The translations under genes and the position numbers were made by a program. The notes under the pieces were generated by a model. It did not search any database. It was not told where the DNA came from and was given only the letters and a program-made list of their open reading frames with translations. Shown in pieces: positions 9,375 to 16,821 of a stretch of 64,000 nucleotides of DNA. The DNA lies in assembly GCF_003438075.1 (NCBI RefSeq), contig NZ_QSTA01000003.1:1-64000 (forward strand), given 5' to 3'. Every line of letters begins with the position of its first letter. Within the stretch, counting starts at the first letter, position 1. Origin of the DNA: Eubacterium sp. OM08-24 (lineage in GTDB: Bacteria > Bacillota > Clostridia > Oscillospirales > Acutalibacteraceae).

Positions 9375-10397
9375 ATGGAAAAAGATAAATCCGAGCGACT
9401 GTCTTACATAGATGTAGCAAGAGGATTTGTGATTATTTTAATGCTTATCGGTCACGCAAACGCACCTGTCCCGCTTGTTAAAGCAATTTTCGGATTTCAT
9501 ATGCCGTTCTTTTTTATATTGTCGGGATTTCTGTATAACAAAGAAAAGTGGAGCAAGCTCGGTTTTAAAAATCTTATAGTTACAAAATTCAAATCGTACA
9601 TTGTGCCGTATTTTATTCTTGCGTTTTTCAATCTGCTTATAAACATTCCGCTTGAACAGATAAGGGGACTTAGCGGGCAAGAGTTGTTTAACTCTACAAT
9701 TAATCATCTGCAATGGATATTTTACTCGTGGGGTTCTATTGACAAAATGCCGAACTGCACACCGCTATGGTTTTTGCCCTGTATGTTCATCTGCTGTATT
9801 TGCTTTTATTTCCTCAATAAAATTAAAAGTGCAGGAATACAAACCGCAATCTGTTTATTATCCGTAATATTAGACTACATTTTATATCTTACGGTAAAAA
9901 TTCAACTGCCTTGGCACATTAACATTGCGCTTATCGGTACGGTATTTATGTTCATAGGCTTAAAAATAAAAGAAAACAACACGCTTGAAAAAATCAATCA
10001 CGGCATTTCGTTTGTTGTTTCTATGGTTGCCCTCGGCGCATTTTGCATAATAACTAACCCGAGAGTTGACCTCTGCAACAACACTTTAAACAACACTTTC
10101 CTTACATTTTTAGGGTCAATTACGGTTTCCTCTGCAATACTCTTTATCTGCTACAAATATGTGAATAATTTTAAATTTTTATCTTTTTTAGGTAAGAACA
10201 CCATAATTATTATGGCGCTCAATTATGCAGTAAACAGCTATTCTAACCACATTTGGAGCAGTATTCCTGTATTGCAAAACATAAGCTACTGCTGGTGGAT
10301 TATGACAATAGTTGACATTCTCGCCTGCTCGGGTTTTATACTTCTTTGGTGCAAGCTAAAGAAATTTTTTCCGGTACTCAAACATCTTCATATATAA
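9375..10397 (+). CDS. Acyltransferase 3 family integral membrane protein
   Basis: The 340-aa protein opens with the acyltransferase-3 signature RLSYIDVARGFVIILMLIGHA, with the conserved His in GHA, followed by about ten membrane segments and FFILSGFLY. Members transfer O-acetyl or similar groups onto sugars, lipids or wall polymers at the membrane; the target is unknown. An earlier in-frame GTG exists at 9360, but GGGGA seven bases before the ATG at 9375 supports the later start. It stands alone between its promoter and a terminator. Confidence 0.85.
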   Translation: MEKDKSERLSYIDVARGFVIILMLIGHANAPVPLVKAIFGFHMPFFFILSGFLYNKEKWSKLGFKNLIVTKFKSYIVPYFILAFFNLLINIPLEQIRGLSGQELFNSTINHLQWIFYSWGSIDKMPNCTPLWFLPCMFICCICFYFLNKIKSAGIQTAICLLSVILDYILYLTVKIQLPWHINIALIGTVFMFIGLKIKENNTLEKINHGISFVVSMVALGAFCIITNPRVDLCNNTLNNTFLTFLGSITVSSAILFICYKYVNNFKFLSFLGKNTIIIMALNYAVNSYSNHIWSSIPVLQNISYCWWIMTIVDILACSGFILLWCKLKKFFPVLKHLHI

Positions 10398-10404
10398 AAA
10401 GCAG

Positions 10405-10445
10405 CTCCCGACACCGCATTAATCAGCAGTGCCGGGAGTAATTTT
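10405..10445 (+). terminator. Rho-independent terminator of the acyltransferase gene
   Basis: The arms CTCCCGACAC (10405-10414) and GTGCCGGGAG (10429-10438) form a 10-bp stem with one mismatch, followed by TAATTTTAT. Confidence 0.75.
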
Positions 10446-10678
10446 ATACAATTAAATCGCCAAATTTTCTGTGTATTGCACAAAGCCCTCTGCCCATTAC
10501 ACAAACGCAACTCTTCCATAGTATAGTCAATTTTACCATTTAGCTAAACTTTTACCATTGAAAAAATTGTTGCTGAAAATACATTGTGCAATTAAAAGTT
10601 TTATTGTATTCTTATAGCACAACAAAGCTGCTATGCCGGCAAAGCGGTGCGTTGAATAATTTTTTCAAGGTGATTTTT

Positions 10679-11308
10679 ATGCCAGATATGTTTAAAATTT
10701 TATGTGTGTCAAAGTGCGAAATTCCTGCGTTGTTATCAAAATTTGAAGCAGAACTTTATAAAGAGCTGGAAACAAACCTTTTCCCTTACAATGAAAATGC
10801 AAATGATAAAATTGTTTCGTTTAAATACAAAGGTATTAATACCCATGACAGCTTATACTTTATTCGAGATTTTAGTGAGCCATGTGCAACAGTAACATGG
10901 AAAGAAACCGGCAATGTGGTAGATGACTTTACCCTTTGTGTAGTTTTCAACGCATATACAAGTCAGCTTAACTGGTGTTCTGATTATACAGAATATTCTG
11001 CTGAATTCGCTGAAGATTTTACATCTTTCAAACGAGTAGAGCAGGCAGATATTATTGCAGAGCACTTTGATGAAAAAACTTTTTCTGATTATATCAGGGC
11101 TATTCCTTATGATGAGGATGAGCAAATGGCTTGGCTTCCGGTTGTGTTCAGGTTTGGTAACGATGAGGTTATTGAACAGGCTATAAACTTTATTTTTGAT
11201 AATGAGGAATTGATTTTCCATGGCTTTACAAAAGAAGAATTTGTGGGTGCTTTGCTTTCTCTCGAAAACGAATGCCCTTTTTGGAAGCTCACCTCTGAAA
11301 AACCTTGA
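10679..11308 (+). CDS. Hypothetical protein, 209 aa
   Basis: I do not recognise this protein. It begins MPDMFKILCVSKCEIPALL, is soluble and acidic, with no signal peptide or membrane segment and no obvious catalytic motif. AAGGTGA lies six bases before the ATG at 10679, which is preferred over a longer in-frame extension to 10586 that has no ribosome binding site. Its stop codon lies inside the left copy of the imperfect direct repeat that also occurs beyond the ICE's right end. The 281-bp gap before it holds only the preceding terminator and A/T-rich sequence. Confidence 0.65.
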   Translation: MPDMFKILCVSKCEIPALLSKFEAELYKELETNLFPYNENANDKIVSFKYKGINTHDSLYFIRDFSEPCATVTWKETGNVVDDFTLCVVFNAYTSQLNWCSDYTEYSAEFAEDFTSFKRVEQADIIAEHFDEKTFSDYIRAIPYDEDEQMAWLPVVFRFGNDEVIEQAINFIFDNEELIFHGFTKEEFVGALLSLENECPFWKLTSEKP

Positions 11309-11375
11309 TTTTACGGGGTTTTTCGGCTATCATTGAAAAGTAAATATCCCTTAGTTCTCTCCATCAGTTCTCTCC
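11299..11375. repeat. Left copy of a ~77-bp imperfect direct repeat bracketing the ICE
   Basis: The block AAAACC-TTGATTTTACGGG and TTTTTCGG (to 11330), then 21 bases later TTAGTTCTCTCC and a second AGTTCTCTC box, recurs at 57624-57701 in the same order and spacing. The first 26 bases (11305-11330 versus 57631-57656) differ at two positions. It lies upstream of the tRNA gene, outside the integrase. Confidence 0.75.
11353..11375 (+). repeat. Pair of AGTTCTCTCC boxes, 13-bp period
   Basis: Two exact copies of AGTTCTCTCC occur at 11353-11362 and 11366-11375. The same box is at 11584-11593 and in several copies near the right end, which fits integrase arm-type binding sites. Confidence 0.6.
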
Positions 11376-11419
11376 TTTTTCCGAGATGTTTTTGAGGGCT
11401 GATGTGAAGATAAATACAC

Positions 11420-11507
11420 GGAGAGATGTCCGAGTGGTCGAAGGTGCGACTCTCGAAAAGTCGTGTTCCTAACGGAACCGTGGGTTCGAATCCCACTCTC
11501 TCCGCCA
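11420..11507 (+). tRNA. tRNA-Ser (CGA)
   Basis: The acceptor stem GGAGAGA (11420-11426) pairs with TCTCTCC, followed by G and an encoded CCA (11505-11507). The anticodon stem CGACT/AGTCG closes the loop CTCGAAA, giving anticodon CGA, which reads UCG serine codons. A long variable arm and the T-arm GTGGGTTCGAATCCCAC complete a class II tRNA. The ICE integrase gene lies just beyond the 3' end, the usual place for tRNA-targeting elements. Confidence 0.95.
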
Positions 11508-11518
11508 GAATGTTCAGT

Positions 11519-11556
11519 CTGCAAGCGGTTTTTACCGTTTGCAGGCTTTTTCTTTT
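11519..11556 (+). terminator. Terminator of tRNA-Ser
   Basis: CTGCAAGCGG (11519-11528) pairs with CCGTTTGCAG (11535-11544), with one G-T pair, and is followed by GCTTTTTCTTTTTC. It lies 12 bases past the tRNA 3' end. Confidence 0.85.
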
Positions 11557-11583
11557 TCTCCACTCTGGAAAGATTTTTCCGTA

Positions 11584-11593
11584 AGTTCTCTCC
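11584..11593 (+). repeat. AGTTCTCTCC box inside the left end of the element
   Basis: This is a single exact copy of the box shared by both ends, between the tRNA terminator and the integrase stop codon. Confidence 0.5.
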
Positions 11594-11653
11594 GTGATTT
11601 GAACTTAGGATATGTAGTTGGCGTATCCTTAGTGAAGCGATACGCCGCAGAAG

Positions 11654-12820
11654 TTATGAAATAGCCTCTAATGCGCCACTCAGACCGTTTACCATTGCGT
11701 CAGCCGATGACAGCTTGGAATTGTAATCCAAATGGGCATATACATTTGCCGTAGTTGAAAAATCGCTGTGTCCGAGCCATTCCTGTATCTGTTTCATAGG
11801 AACACCGTTCGCAAGAAGCAGCGAAGCACAACTATGGCGCAGGTCGTGGAAACGAATGTGGCGCAAATTGTTCTTTTCAAGTAGCTTTGGAAATGATGAT
11901 GTGAGATAGTGCGGAGAAATCAATGTCCCCATCTCATCTACACAGATATATTCCAAATACTTTTTGTTGTAGCATCGTCCGCATACTCGTTTGTATTCTT
12001 CCTGCTGTTCCTTGAGCTTTAGCAACTTCTCTTTGAACGCAGGAACAAGGGGCAGCGTTCTCATACTCGACTTGGTTTTGGTCGTATCCTGTGCTATCTG
12101 GATATGCTTGCCATCAAGATTGCAGGAAGTAACGGTGTGTCTAATGGTAATCGTATTGTTTTGAAAATCAATAGCGTCCCATTTTAAGCCGAGGGCTTCA
12201 CTTCGCCTTAGTCCATAAAACGCACCGAGAAAAATCGGTATTTCAATCAGCGTTCCTTTGGCGGCTTCAAATAGTGCCTGTACCTCGTTGCTGTCATAGA
12301 AGCTGCCGATGAACTTATCAGCTTTAGGGCGTTCCACTTTATCCGCAGGATTGACAGAAATAAGGTCAATCTTTACGGCATATTTCAAAGCCCTGTGAAT
12401 AACAGCGTGATAGTGAATAACCGAATTAGCTTTTACTCGTTTCAACTGCTTCATATAGAAAGCCTGAATGTCTGTTGCCTTCAGTTCGGAAAGCGTGATT
12501 TCTCTTTCCTTGAAATACGGAATGATAACGCTCTTTGCCATACCTGAGTATGATGCGTATGTGGTAAGTGCGATAGTCGGCTTTGCGATTTCCAACCATT
12601 GAAGCAGAAAATCCGAAAACAGCATATCGTCCTTTATGGGTTTGCACTCAGGAACAAAGGTCTGCCTTGTTTCCATCAACATCTTTTCCGCTTTCTTTTT
12701 ATTGCCCTTGACAGGCAATCCTGTCGGCAACCATTTCGTTTTTCTTTTTCCCGCAGCATCGGGATAGCTCAAAACCATATAAAAATAGCCTTTTTTCTCT
12801 TGCAGATGTCCTGCTACCAT
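11654..12820 (-). CDS. int: Tyrosine recombinase, ICE integrase (Tn916 type)
   Basis: The 388-aa protein has an N-terminal arm-binding domain (GYFYMVLSYPDAAGKRKTKW), a SAM-like core-binding domain, and a complete catalytic domain: Arg205 in YGLRRSE, His325 and Arg328 in FHDLRHS, His351 in WLGHSD, and the nucleophile Tyr361 in ANVYAHL. It catalyses integration and excision of the element. Start at 12820 is fixed by AAGGAGG eight bases upstream; the frame extends further but without a better site. It lies with its C-terminus toward tRNA-Ser, followed upstream by xis and mazF in the same direction, the usual integration module of Tn916/Tn1549-like ICEs. Confidence 0.92.
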   Translation of the reverse strand: MVAGHLQEKKGYFYMVLSYPDAAGKRKTKWLPTGLPVKGNKKKAEKMLMETRQTFVPECKPIKDDMLFSDFLLQWLEIAKPTIALTTYASYSGMAKSVIIPYFKEREITLSELKATDIQAFYMKQLKRVKANSVIHYHAVIHRALKYAVKIDLISVNPADKVERPKADKFIGSFYDSNEVQALFEAAKGTLIEIPIFLGAFYGLRRSEALGLKWDAIDFQNNTITIRHTVTSCNLDGKHIQIAQDTTKTKSSMRTLPLVPAFKEKLLKLKEQQEEYKRVCGRCYNKKYLEYICVDEMGTLISPHYLTSSFPKLLEKNNLRHIRFHDLRHSCASLLLANGVPMKQIQEWLGHSDFSTTANVYAHLDYNSKLSSADAMVNGLSGALEAIS

Positions 12821-12911
12821 AAATATAACCTCCTTTGCGTAGCACCGACTTCTGCTGTTGACCATATACATTGTAGCAACTTAAGCCAAAGAAGTCGAAT
12901 GTGCAAATTCT

Positions 12912-13130
12912 TTAATTTTCCGCATTTCGCAGACCTAACCTCAAATAAGAAAGAAGATGGGCTTTCGGTACTTTGTACGCTCTGCCCACCTTCAAGTGTT
13001 CTATTTTGTTTTCACGAAGTAATTGATAACCTGTTTTTGTGCTGACACCAAGAGCCTTGCTCATTTCATCAACGGTTAAAATGTCTGGGTATTCTTTTAA
13101 GACTAACGCATATATATCTCCAAAGTTCAT
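12912..13130 (-). CDS. xis: Excisionase / helix-turn-helix DNA-binding protein
   Basis: A 72-aa MerR-like excisionase-family HTH: LTVDEMSKALGVSTKTGYQL, then KIEHLKVGRAYKVPKAHLLSYL. Such proteins bend att DNA so integrase favours excision. AAAGGAGGAGC precedes the ATG. The start overlaps the stop of the upstream mazF gene (ATGA-type coupling), so the two are made from one message. It could also serve as a regulator of mazF. Confidence 0.82.
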   Translation of the reverse strand: MNFGDIYALVLKEYPDILTVDEMSKALGVSTKTGYQLLRENKIEHLKVGRAYKVPKAHLLSYLRLGLRNAEN

Positions 13131-13492
13131 AAGCTCCTCCTTTTTTCAACTCCGATACTGATGAGGAGAGGAAATTCAAGCGATTTCAAATACTGCTCAT
13201 CAAGGTGTGTGAGATGTTCTTTCAAGCGGCTTTTATCAATCGTGCGTAACTGCTCAAAGAGAATGATTGAATTTGCAGGAAGCCCCTCAATTTGCCCCAA
13301 ATACAAGTGTGTAGGTAATTTCTTCTTTTTGCGTACACGACTTGTTATGGCGGCAATAATGACCGTAGGACTGTGCTTGTTTCCTATATCATTGGAGATA
13401 ACAAGTACAGGTCGTGTCCCACCTTGCTCCGAGCCGACAACAGGGTTTAAGTCTGCGTAGTATATGTCACCACGCTTAATTGTTTTATCCAT
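13127..13492 (-). CDS. MazF/PemK-family mRNA interferase toxin without a recognisable antitoxin
   Basis: This 121-aa protein has the MazF core: RGDIYYADLNPVVGSEQGGTRP at the N-terminus, VLVISND, AAITSR and LPANSIILFEQLRTIDK. MazF enzymes cleave single-stranded mRNA at short motifs. MazF normally follows a small MazE antitoxin. Here the upstream 584 bp contains only a GC-rich stretch with no MazE-like ORF, and the coupled downstream gene is the excisionase. It may be a maintenance toxin of the ICE with an unusual partner, or a tamed regulator of excision. Ribosome binding site AGGAGG precedes the ATG. Confidence 0.85.
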   Translation of the reverse strand: MDKTIKRGDIYYADLNPVVGSEQGGTRPVLVISNDIGNKHSPTVIIAAITSRVRKKKKLPTHLYLGQIEGLPANSIILFEQLRTIDKSRLKEHLTHLDEQYLKSLEFPLLISIGVEKRRSL

Positions 13493-13504
13493 TAGTTTGA
13501 CCTC

Positions 13505-13990
13505 CTATCTGGATATAAGCAGGTAAGCTCTGCCTATGTAATCAGCCAAACACAAGGAAGTTTTTAAGGTCGGGAGAGCATAAACAATTCTCTGTTCCAT
13601 AGACCGCCTTGTATTTGGCTTTATGATAGAAGCATCTCTATTTGTCCTCGACACCCCAAGATGCCAATGCGTTTCACGCTGGGAAGTCGCCAAACGGTCA
13701 GCAGCGAACTGACACCACGGGAGTTTCACCCCAACTGACGGTCTGCCAGAGCCGCCCTCATTGCCTGCGACGGTTTTATCACGCTCGGACTGTGACTGGA
13801 CGGGAGTATCATTATCCTCTTTGTGGGTTACGGCGAAATCGGGAGCTGCCCGATATTTTGAGTAGGTAGTTATCGCTCTCCGCCTTGCGGCAGGTCGTGG
13901 CGTACCTCTCGACACGCTTATGCTTATCACAATCACAAAGAGAAGGTATTTGGCGAATGATTATTCGATTGACAAGGAACAATCCTGTTT
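13505..13990 (-). other. GC-rich region of unclear coding status upstream of mazF; candidate structured RNA
   Basis: The gap between mazF and the sigma-like gene (13493-14076) has a higher GC content than its neighbours. It holds a 143-codon minus-strand frame at 13505-13936, but that frame uses codons rare in adjacent genes (AGG, CGG, CCC, GGG), matches no domain I know and has no convincing start. On the minus strand many short self-complementary pieces appear, such as GGGGTGAAACTCCC, CGGGCAGCTCCCG, GTCAG-GCTGAC and CCGC-AAG-GCGG. A structured non-coding RNA or leader is as likely as a protein. Confidence 0.4.
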
Positions 13991-14005
13991 TCGCCACACA
14001 AAGGA

Positions 14006-14043
14006 AAACAGGTGAAAGGGTTTTGATACCCCTTCACCTGTTT
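14006..14043 (-). terminator. Terminator of the sigma-like gene
   Basis: AAACAGGTGAA (14006-14016) pairs with TTCACCTGTTT (14033-14043), extended by GGG/CCC. On the minus strand the stem is followed by TTTTCCTTT. The arm also complements CCTGTTTTC at 13984-13992, so two alternative hairpins are possible. Confidence 0.75.
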
Positions 14044-14076
14044 GCTCACTAAAAAAGGATTGGTGTAGTGTTAATC

Positions 14077-14553
14077 TTAAAAAATCCCAAAATCTTTTTT
14101 CAGCTTTTCAATAGCAATATCAACACTAAACTTGACTGCTCTTTTCGTACAGCCCTCTAAGGCTGCAATCTGCTCATAGGTCATCTCACCGAAAAAGTAC
14201 AGTAACAGCCTACGCCGTTGTATTTCGGGTAGTTTTGCGATTGCCTTATGTAACAGTTCGTATTCTATATTCCTTGATACTTTTTCCTCAATGCTTTCTG
14301 GCTTACAGAATACACGGTCATTTAATGACGCTTCTGTCAGCTCCGAATGTTCAATATGCCTGCTTAGCTTGTTGAGATATGATATATCCTCAAGCTCAAA
14401 GCGGTTAAACAAACCGTACAGTATCTCGTCAATCTCAATGGTCTGCAATTCACCTCGACTGTCCTTAAAAGAAAGGTAATAACGCCCGTCTGATATAATC
14501 AAGGTGTATGGATTGTACTTGTCTTTTTTACGATTTGGATGCTTTTCACCCAT
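14077..14553 (-). CDS. RNA polymerase sigma factor-like HTH protein
   Basis: The 158-aa protein ends in a sigma region 4-like helix-turn-helix: IAKLPEIQRRRLLLYFFGEM, then TYEQIAALEGCTKRAVKFSV. Its N-terminal half (YTLIISDGRYYLSFKDSRGE) is typical of a family carried on Tn916/Tn1549-type ICEs. It probably directs or modulates transcription of element genes. AGGAGGAAT precedes the ATG. A strong terminator follows, separating it from the mazF-xis-int unit. Confidence 0.75.
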   Translation of the reverse strand: MGEKHPNRKKDKYNPYTLIISDGRYYLSFKDSRGELQTIEIDEILYGLFNRFELEDISYLNKLSRHIEHSELTEASLNDRVFCKPESIEEKVSRNIEYELLHKAIAKLPEIQRRRLLLYFFGEMTYEQIAALEGCTKRAVKFSVDIAIEKLKKDFGIF

Positions 14554-14664
14554 TGTCTATTCCTCCTATCAATCTGAAATTTGAAAAATCCAGACTGATA
14601 GGGGCGGCGAACGGCAACCTACGCCAGATATAGGCTTGTCCTTTATTCCGACAAATAACGACAA

Positions 14665-14700
14665 ACAAAAAACCGCAAAGGGTGTCATACCTTTGCGGTT
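14665..14700 (-). terminator. Minus-strand terminator upstream of the sigma-like gene
   Basis: AACCGCAAAGG (14671-14681) pairs perfectly with CCTTTGCGGTT (14690-14700). Read on the minus strand the stem is followed by TTTTTTG, so it stops transcription arriving from the cargo region. Confidence 0.85.
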
Positions 14701-14871
14701 ATAAGCAATATAAACTCTATTATGTAGATATATGGCTTCTACTTTAGGGGCGTAATAGTACCACGAATAACTTAGGATTTTTTTAACAGGTTATCCTCAC
14801 TTATTCGTGATGCTATGTAGGTAACTGCTGCTTCTGATAAGCAGCAAGGCGCTCAGGGCAGACCAGCGCAT

Positions 14872-14908
14872 AAAAAATCCCTCCAAACTCAAAACGGGTT
14901 TAGAGGGC
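14872..14908 (-). terminator. Terminator of the transglycosylase operon
   Basis: On the minus strand CCCTCTAAAC pairs with GTTTGGAGGG through G-T pairs and is followed by ATTTTTTA. It lies about 95 bases past the transglycosylase stop. Confidence 0.65.
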
Positions 14909-15001
14909 TGTGATATTTTATTCGGGCGTGACAGAGCAGCCCACCAAAGCACCGTTTTTTTTATTTGGTGGGCTTGCCATATTGATTATTTAAAAGTATC
15001 T

Positions 15002-15727
15002 TTAATTGCCGTTTGCTAAAATGTCATTAGCTTGCTCTTGCGTAATAACGCCACATTCAACCATTCGTGATAGAACAATTTTCATACGGCTATATGCTAA
15101 GTCAGGATTTGTATTCAGCGAATAGGCAGATGGGGCGTTAGGCAAGCCAGCTAACATTATGGCTTCATAATCACTTAATTCAGAAGGGAGTTTTCCATAA
15201 TAACCTTTTGCAGCATCATAAATCCCGTAATATCCATTACCAAAATAAATTGTGTTTACATACAACTCAAATATTTCTTGTTTTGAACAATACTGTTCTA
15301 ACTCAATAGCCGTAAATATTTCTGCAAATTTCCTTTCGAGCTTTTTTTCTTGTGTAAAGTATTGATTTTTAGCAATTTGCTGAGTAATTGTGCTTCCGCC
15401 TTCCACAAAAGACATTGCCTTAATATCGTTTACAACCGCACGACTAATTGCAATTAAGTCCACACCGCAATGGGTTTCAAATCTTTTATCTTCAGCCGAA
15501 ATTACAGCGTCTATATAAATTGTCGGCAACTCATCGTATTCGACAAAGTTCTCTCTATTTTGGATTGATGATACCATTTGAGAAATGGGATATGCTTTTA
15601 CAGCTTCTTGATACATAAAGTATCCTTTTACTCCAAATACAAGGAAAATGATAGTGGTAATGAAAAACAGGACTGCAAACAAATAAAGTACAAATTTTCT
15701 TATAAGACTTCTTGGCTTCTTTTTCAT
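15002..15727 (-). CDS. Monofunctional GT51 peptidoglycan glycosyltransferase
   Basis: The 241-aa protein has one N-terminal membrane anchor (residues ~12-32) and a complete GT51 domain: catalytic Glu in AVISAEDKRFETHCGVD (~75-91), EGGSTITQQIAKNQYF (~111-126), ELYVNTIYFGNGYYGIYDAA and LAGLPNAPSAYS. It polymerises lipid II into glycan strands outside the membrane. No transpeptidase domain follows, so it is a short stand-alone enzyme like MtgA. It closes a cargo operon that otherwise looks like lantibiotic immunity. Since lantibiotics bind lipid II, a lipid II-consuming enzyme here may be part of the resistance. AAAGGAGC precedes the ATG. Confidence 0.85.
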   Translation of the reverse strand: MKKKPRSLIRKFVLYLFAVLFFITTIIFLVFGVKGYFMYQEAVKAYPISQMVSSIQNRENFVEYDELPTIYIDAVISAEDKRFETHCGVDLIAISRAVVNDIKAMSFVEGGSTITQQIAKNQYFTQEKKLERKFAEIFTAIELEQYCSKQEIFELYVNTIYFGNGYYGIYDAAKGYYGKLPSELSDYEAIMLAGLPNAPSAYSLNTNPDLAYSRMKIVLSRMVECGVITQEQANDILANGN

Positions 15728-15760
15728 TTGACAGCTCCTTTCGCACTATTTTTGATGATT

Positions 15761-16150
15761 TCATTTATTCAGCTCTTTCAATGTATTTGAATATTCAATC
15801 AAAAAATCAGTTGCTTCCTTTTTGGAAAATCCGAGCCTTATCATATTGCTTAAATATAAGCAGCTTAGCTCCTTCGCTTTTTCTTCTCTCTTTTGAAAGA
15901 TATACTGTTCATTTGCAATTACTGAATAATGTCTATTTGTTGGCGAAACAACCAGTTCCAAATGCTTTAGATGTGTATATGCCTTCATTACGGTGTTGGG
16001 ACTAATATGTAACAATTTTGCCATTTCACGAACAGAAGGTAGTTTTTCTCCAGCAGAAAGTTGTTTGCTTAAAATTGCGTACTCGATTTTTTGAATAAGT
16101 TGCAAATAGATTGGCTCCACATCGTGGAATGCCCATTCACTAAAATTCAT
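15761..16150 (-). CDS. GntR-family regulator (YtrA type)
   Basis: The ~129-aa protein has an N-terminal winged HTH (PIYLQLIQKIEYAILSKQLS, then GEKLPSVREMAKLLHISPNT) and a short helical C-terminus without a large effector domain, the YtrA-like layout. YtrA regulators usually repress ABC transporter operons that answer cell-wall antibiotics. AAGGAG six bases before the ATG at 16150 sets this start; an upstream in-frame GTG at 16168 is less likely. The start overlaps the end of a 59-codon membrane ORF, suggesting translational coupling. Confidence 0.85.
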   Translation of the reverse strand: MNFSEWAFHDVEPIYLQLIQKIEYAILSKQLSAGEKLPSVREMAKLLHISPNTVMKAYTHLKHLELVVSPTNRHYSVIANEQYIFQKREEKAKELSCLYLSNMIRLGFSKKEATDFLIEYSNTLKELNK

Positions 16151-16319
16151 CTCTTTCTCCTTTTTCACACCAATAAATGATACGGTCTGTAACAGACCAA
16201 ATCAAATAGATTAGTGTTGCAAGTATGCCGATGGGTATCAGCAGCAAACATATAAAAGCCAAGCTGATACCCAATACTGCATACCGAAAATAAATCTTTA
16301 TTTTTTTAATTCTGCACAT
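16140..16319 (-). CDS. Small membrane protein, 59 aa
   Basis: This short ORF starts at an ATG (16317-16319) inside the last codons of the lipoprotein gene and ends at TAG (16140-16142) inside the start of the GntR gene, overlapping both. The product begins MCRIKKIKIYFRYAVLGISL and has one or two hydrophobic segments (GISLAFICLLLIPIGILATL), then a short charged tail. No homologue is recalled. Its exact fit between two genes with coupled overlaps argues it is real. It could be an accessory subunit of the transporter cassette. Confidence 0.6.
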   Translation of the reverse strand: MCRIKKIKIYFRYAVLGISLAFICLLLIPIGILATLIYLIWSVTDRIIYWCEKGERDEF

Positions 16320-16806
16320 CTTTAACTGTTAATTCGAGGTTTCCGTTGAAATCATCACCTCTCAGCACAATATAGTTATCTCCTGAGCTGAGAGTAAATT
16401 TGTAAGTGTCGTCTGCGCTTTCTTCGCAAATGATATGTTCTTCTCCAGAACTCAGCCAATAGAGAGTGGCTTCTCCAGATGTAATTGTCAACGAATAAGT
16501 TGCTTCCAGATTGCTTCCATTGTCCCTCTCTAAAGCAGTGCCACCGAAAATAAACTCCTCGCCGTTAAAGCCGTCATACGAAGCTGTGTAACTACCTGTG
16601 TATTGGTCAATGTCATTTTCCCTTTCACCTTGAAGATTTTTATCTTTCGTAACGGCGTGTTTACTGAATGATTCCAACCAATTATTAAATCCGTTCACCA
16701 GATTGTCTTTCAGATTTCCTTCATCGTGATTAGAGCTACAACCTGCAAAACAAAGCACCATACAAAGTGCCAAAGATACAGCGACAAGCGATTTTATTTT
16801 TTTCAC
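16306..16806 (-). CDS. Lipoprotein of the lantibiotic-immunity-like cassette
   Basis: The 166-aa protein has a lipoprotein signal peptide (MKKIKSLVAVSLALCMVLCF, lipobox CFAGC with Cys at ~23). After it come a helix-rich stretch and a beta-rich domain (~70-166). It would be anchored on the outer face of the membrane. Small lipoproteins such as LanI bind lantibiotics before they reach lipid II, so a similar sequestering role is plausible here but not shown. It lies between the small membrane protein and the transporter genes in one operon. Confidence 0.75.
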   Translation of the reverse strand: MKKIKSLVAVSLALCMVLCFAGCSSNHDEGNLKDNLVNGFNNWLESFSKHAVTKDKNLQGERENDIDQYTGSYTASYDGFNGEEFIFGGTALERDNGSNLEATYSLTITSGEATLYWLSSGEEHIICEESADDTYKFTLSSGDNYIVLRGDDFNGNLELTVKDVQN

Positions 16807-16821
16807 TTGAAATCCCTCCCA

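Larger units (their letters stand above)
14554..15001. other. 448-bp non-coding gap with several hairpins
   Basis: No gene is seen here. From left it holds a strong minus-strand terminator at 14665-14700, a nested palindrome at 14762-14809 (9-bp outer arms CACGAATAA/TTATTCGTG and inner AGGAT/ATCCT), a GCTGCTT/AAGCAGC hairpin near 14830-14850, a second minus-strand terminator at 14872-14908, and an 11-bp stem AGCCCACCAAA/TTTGGTGGGCT at 14938-14974. Confidence 0.7.

Noticed and set aside
11311..11563. Minus-strand ORFs of 61-70 codons across the tRNA-Ser gene
   Set aside because: They are antisense translations of the tRNA and its flanks, a well-known annotation artefact.
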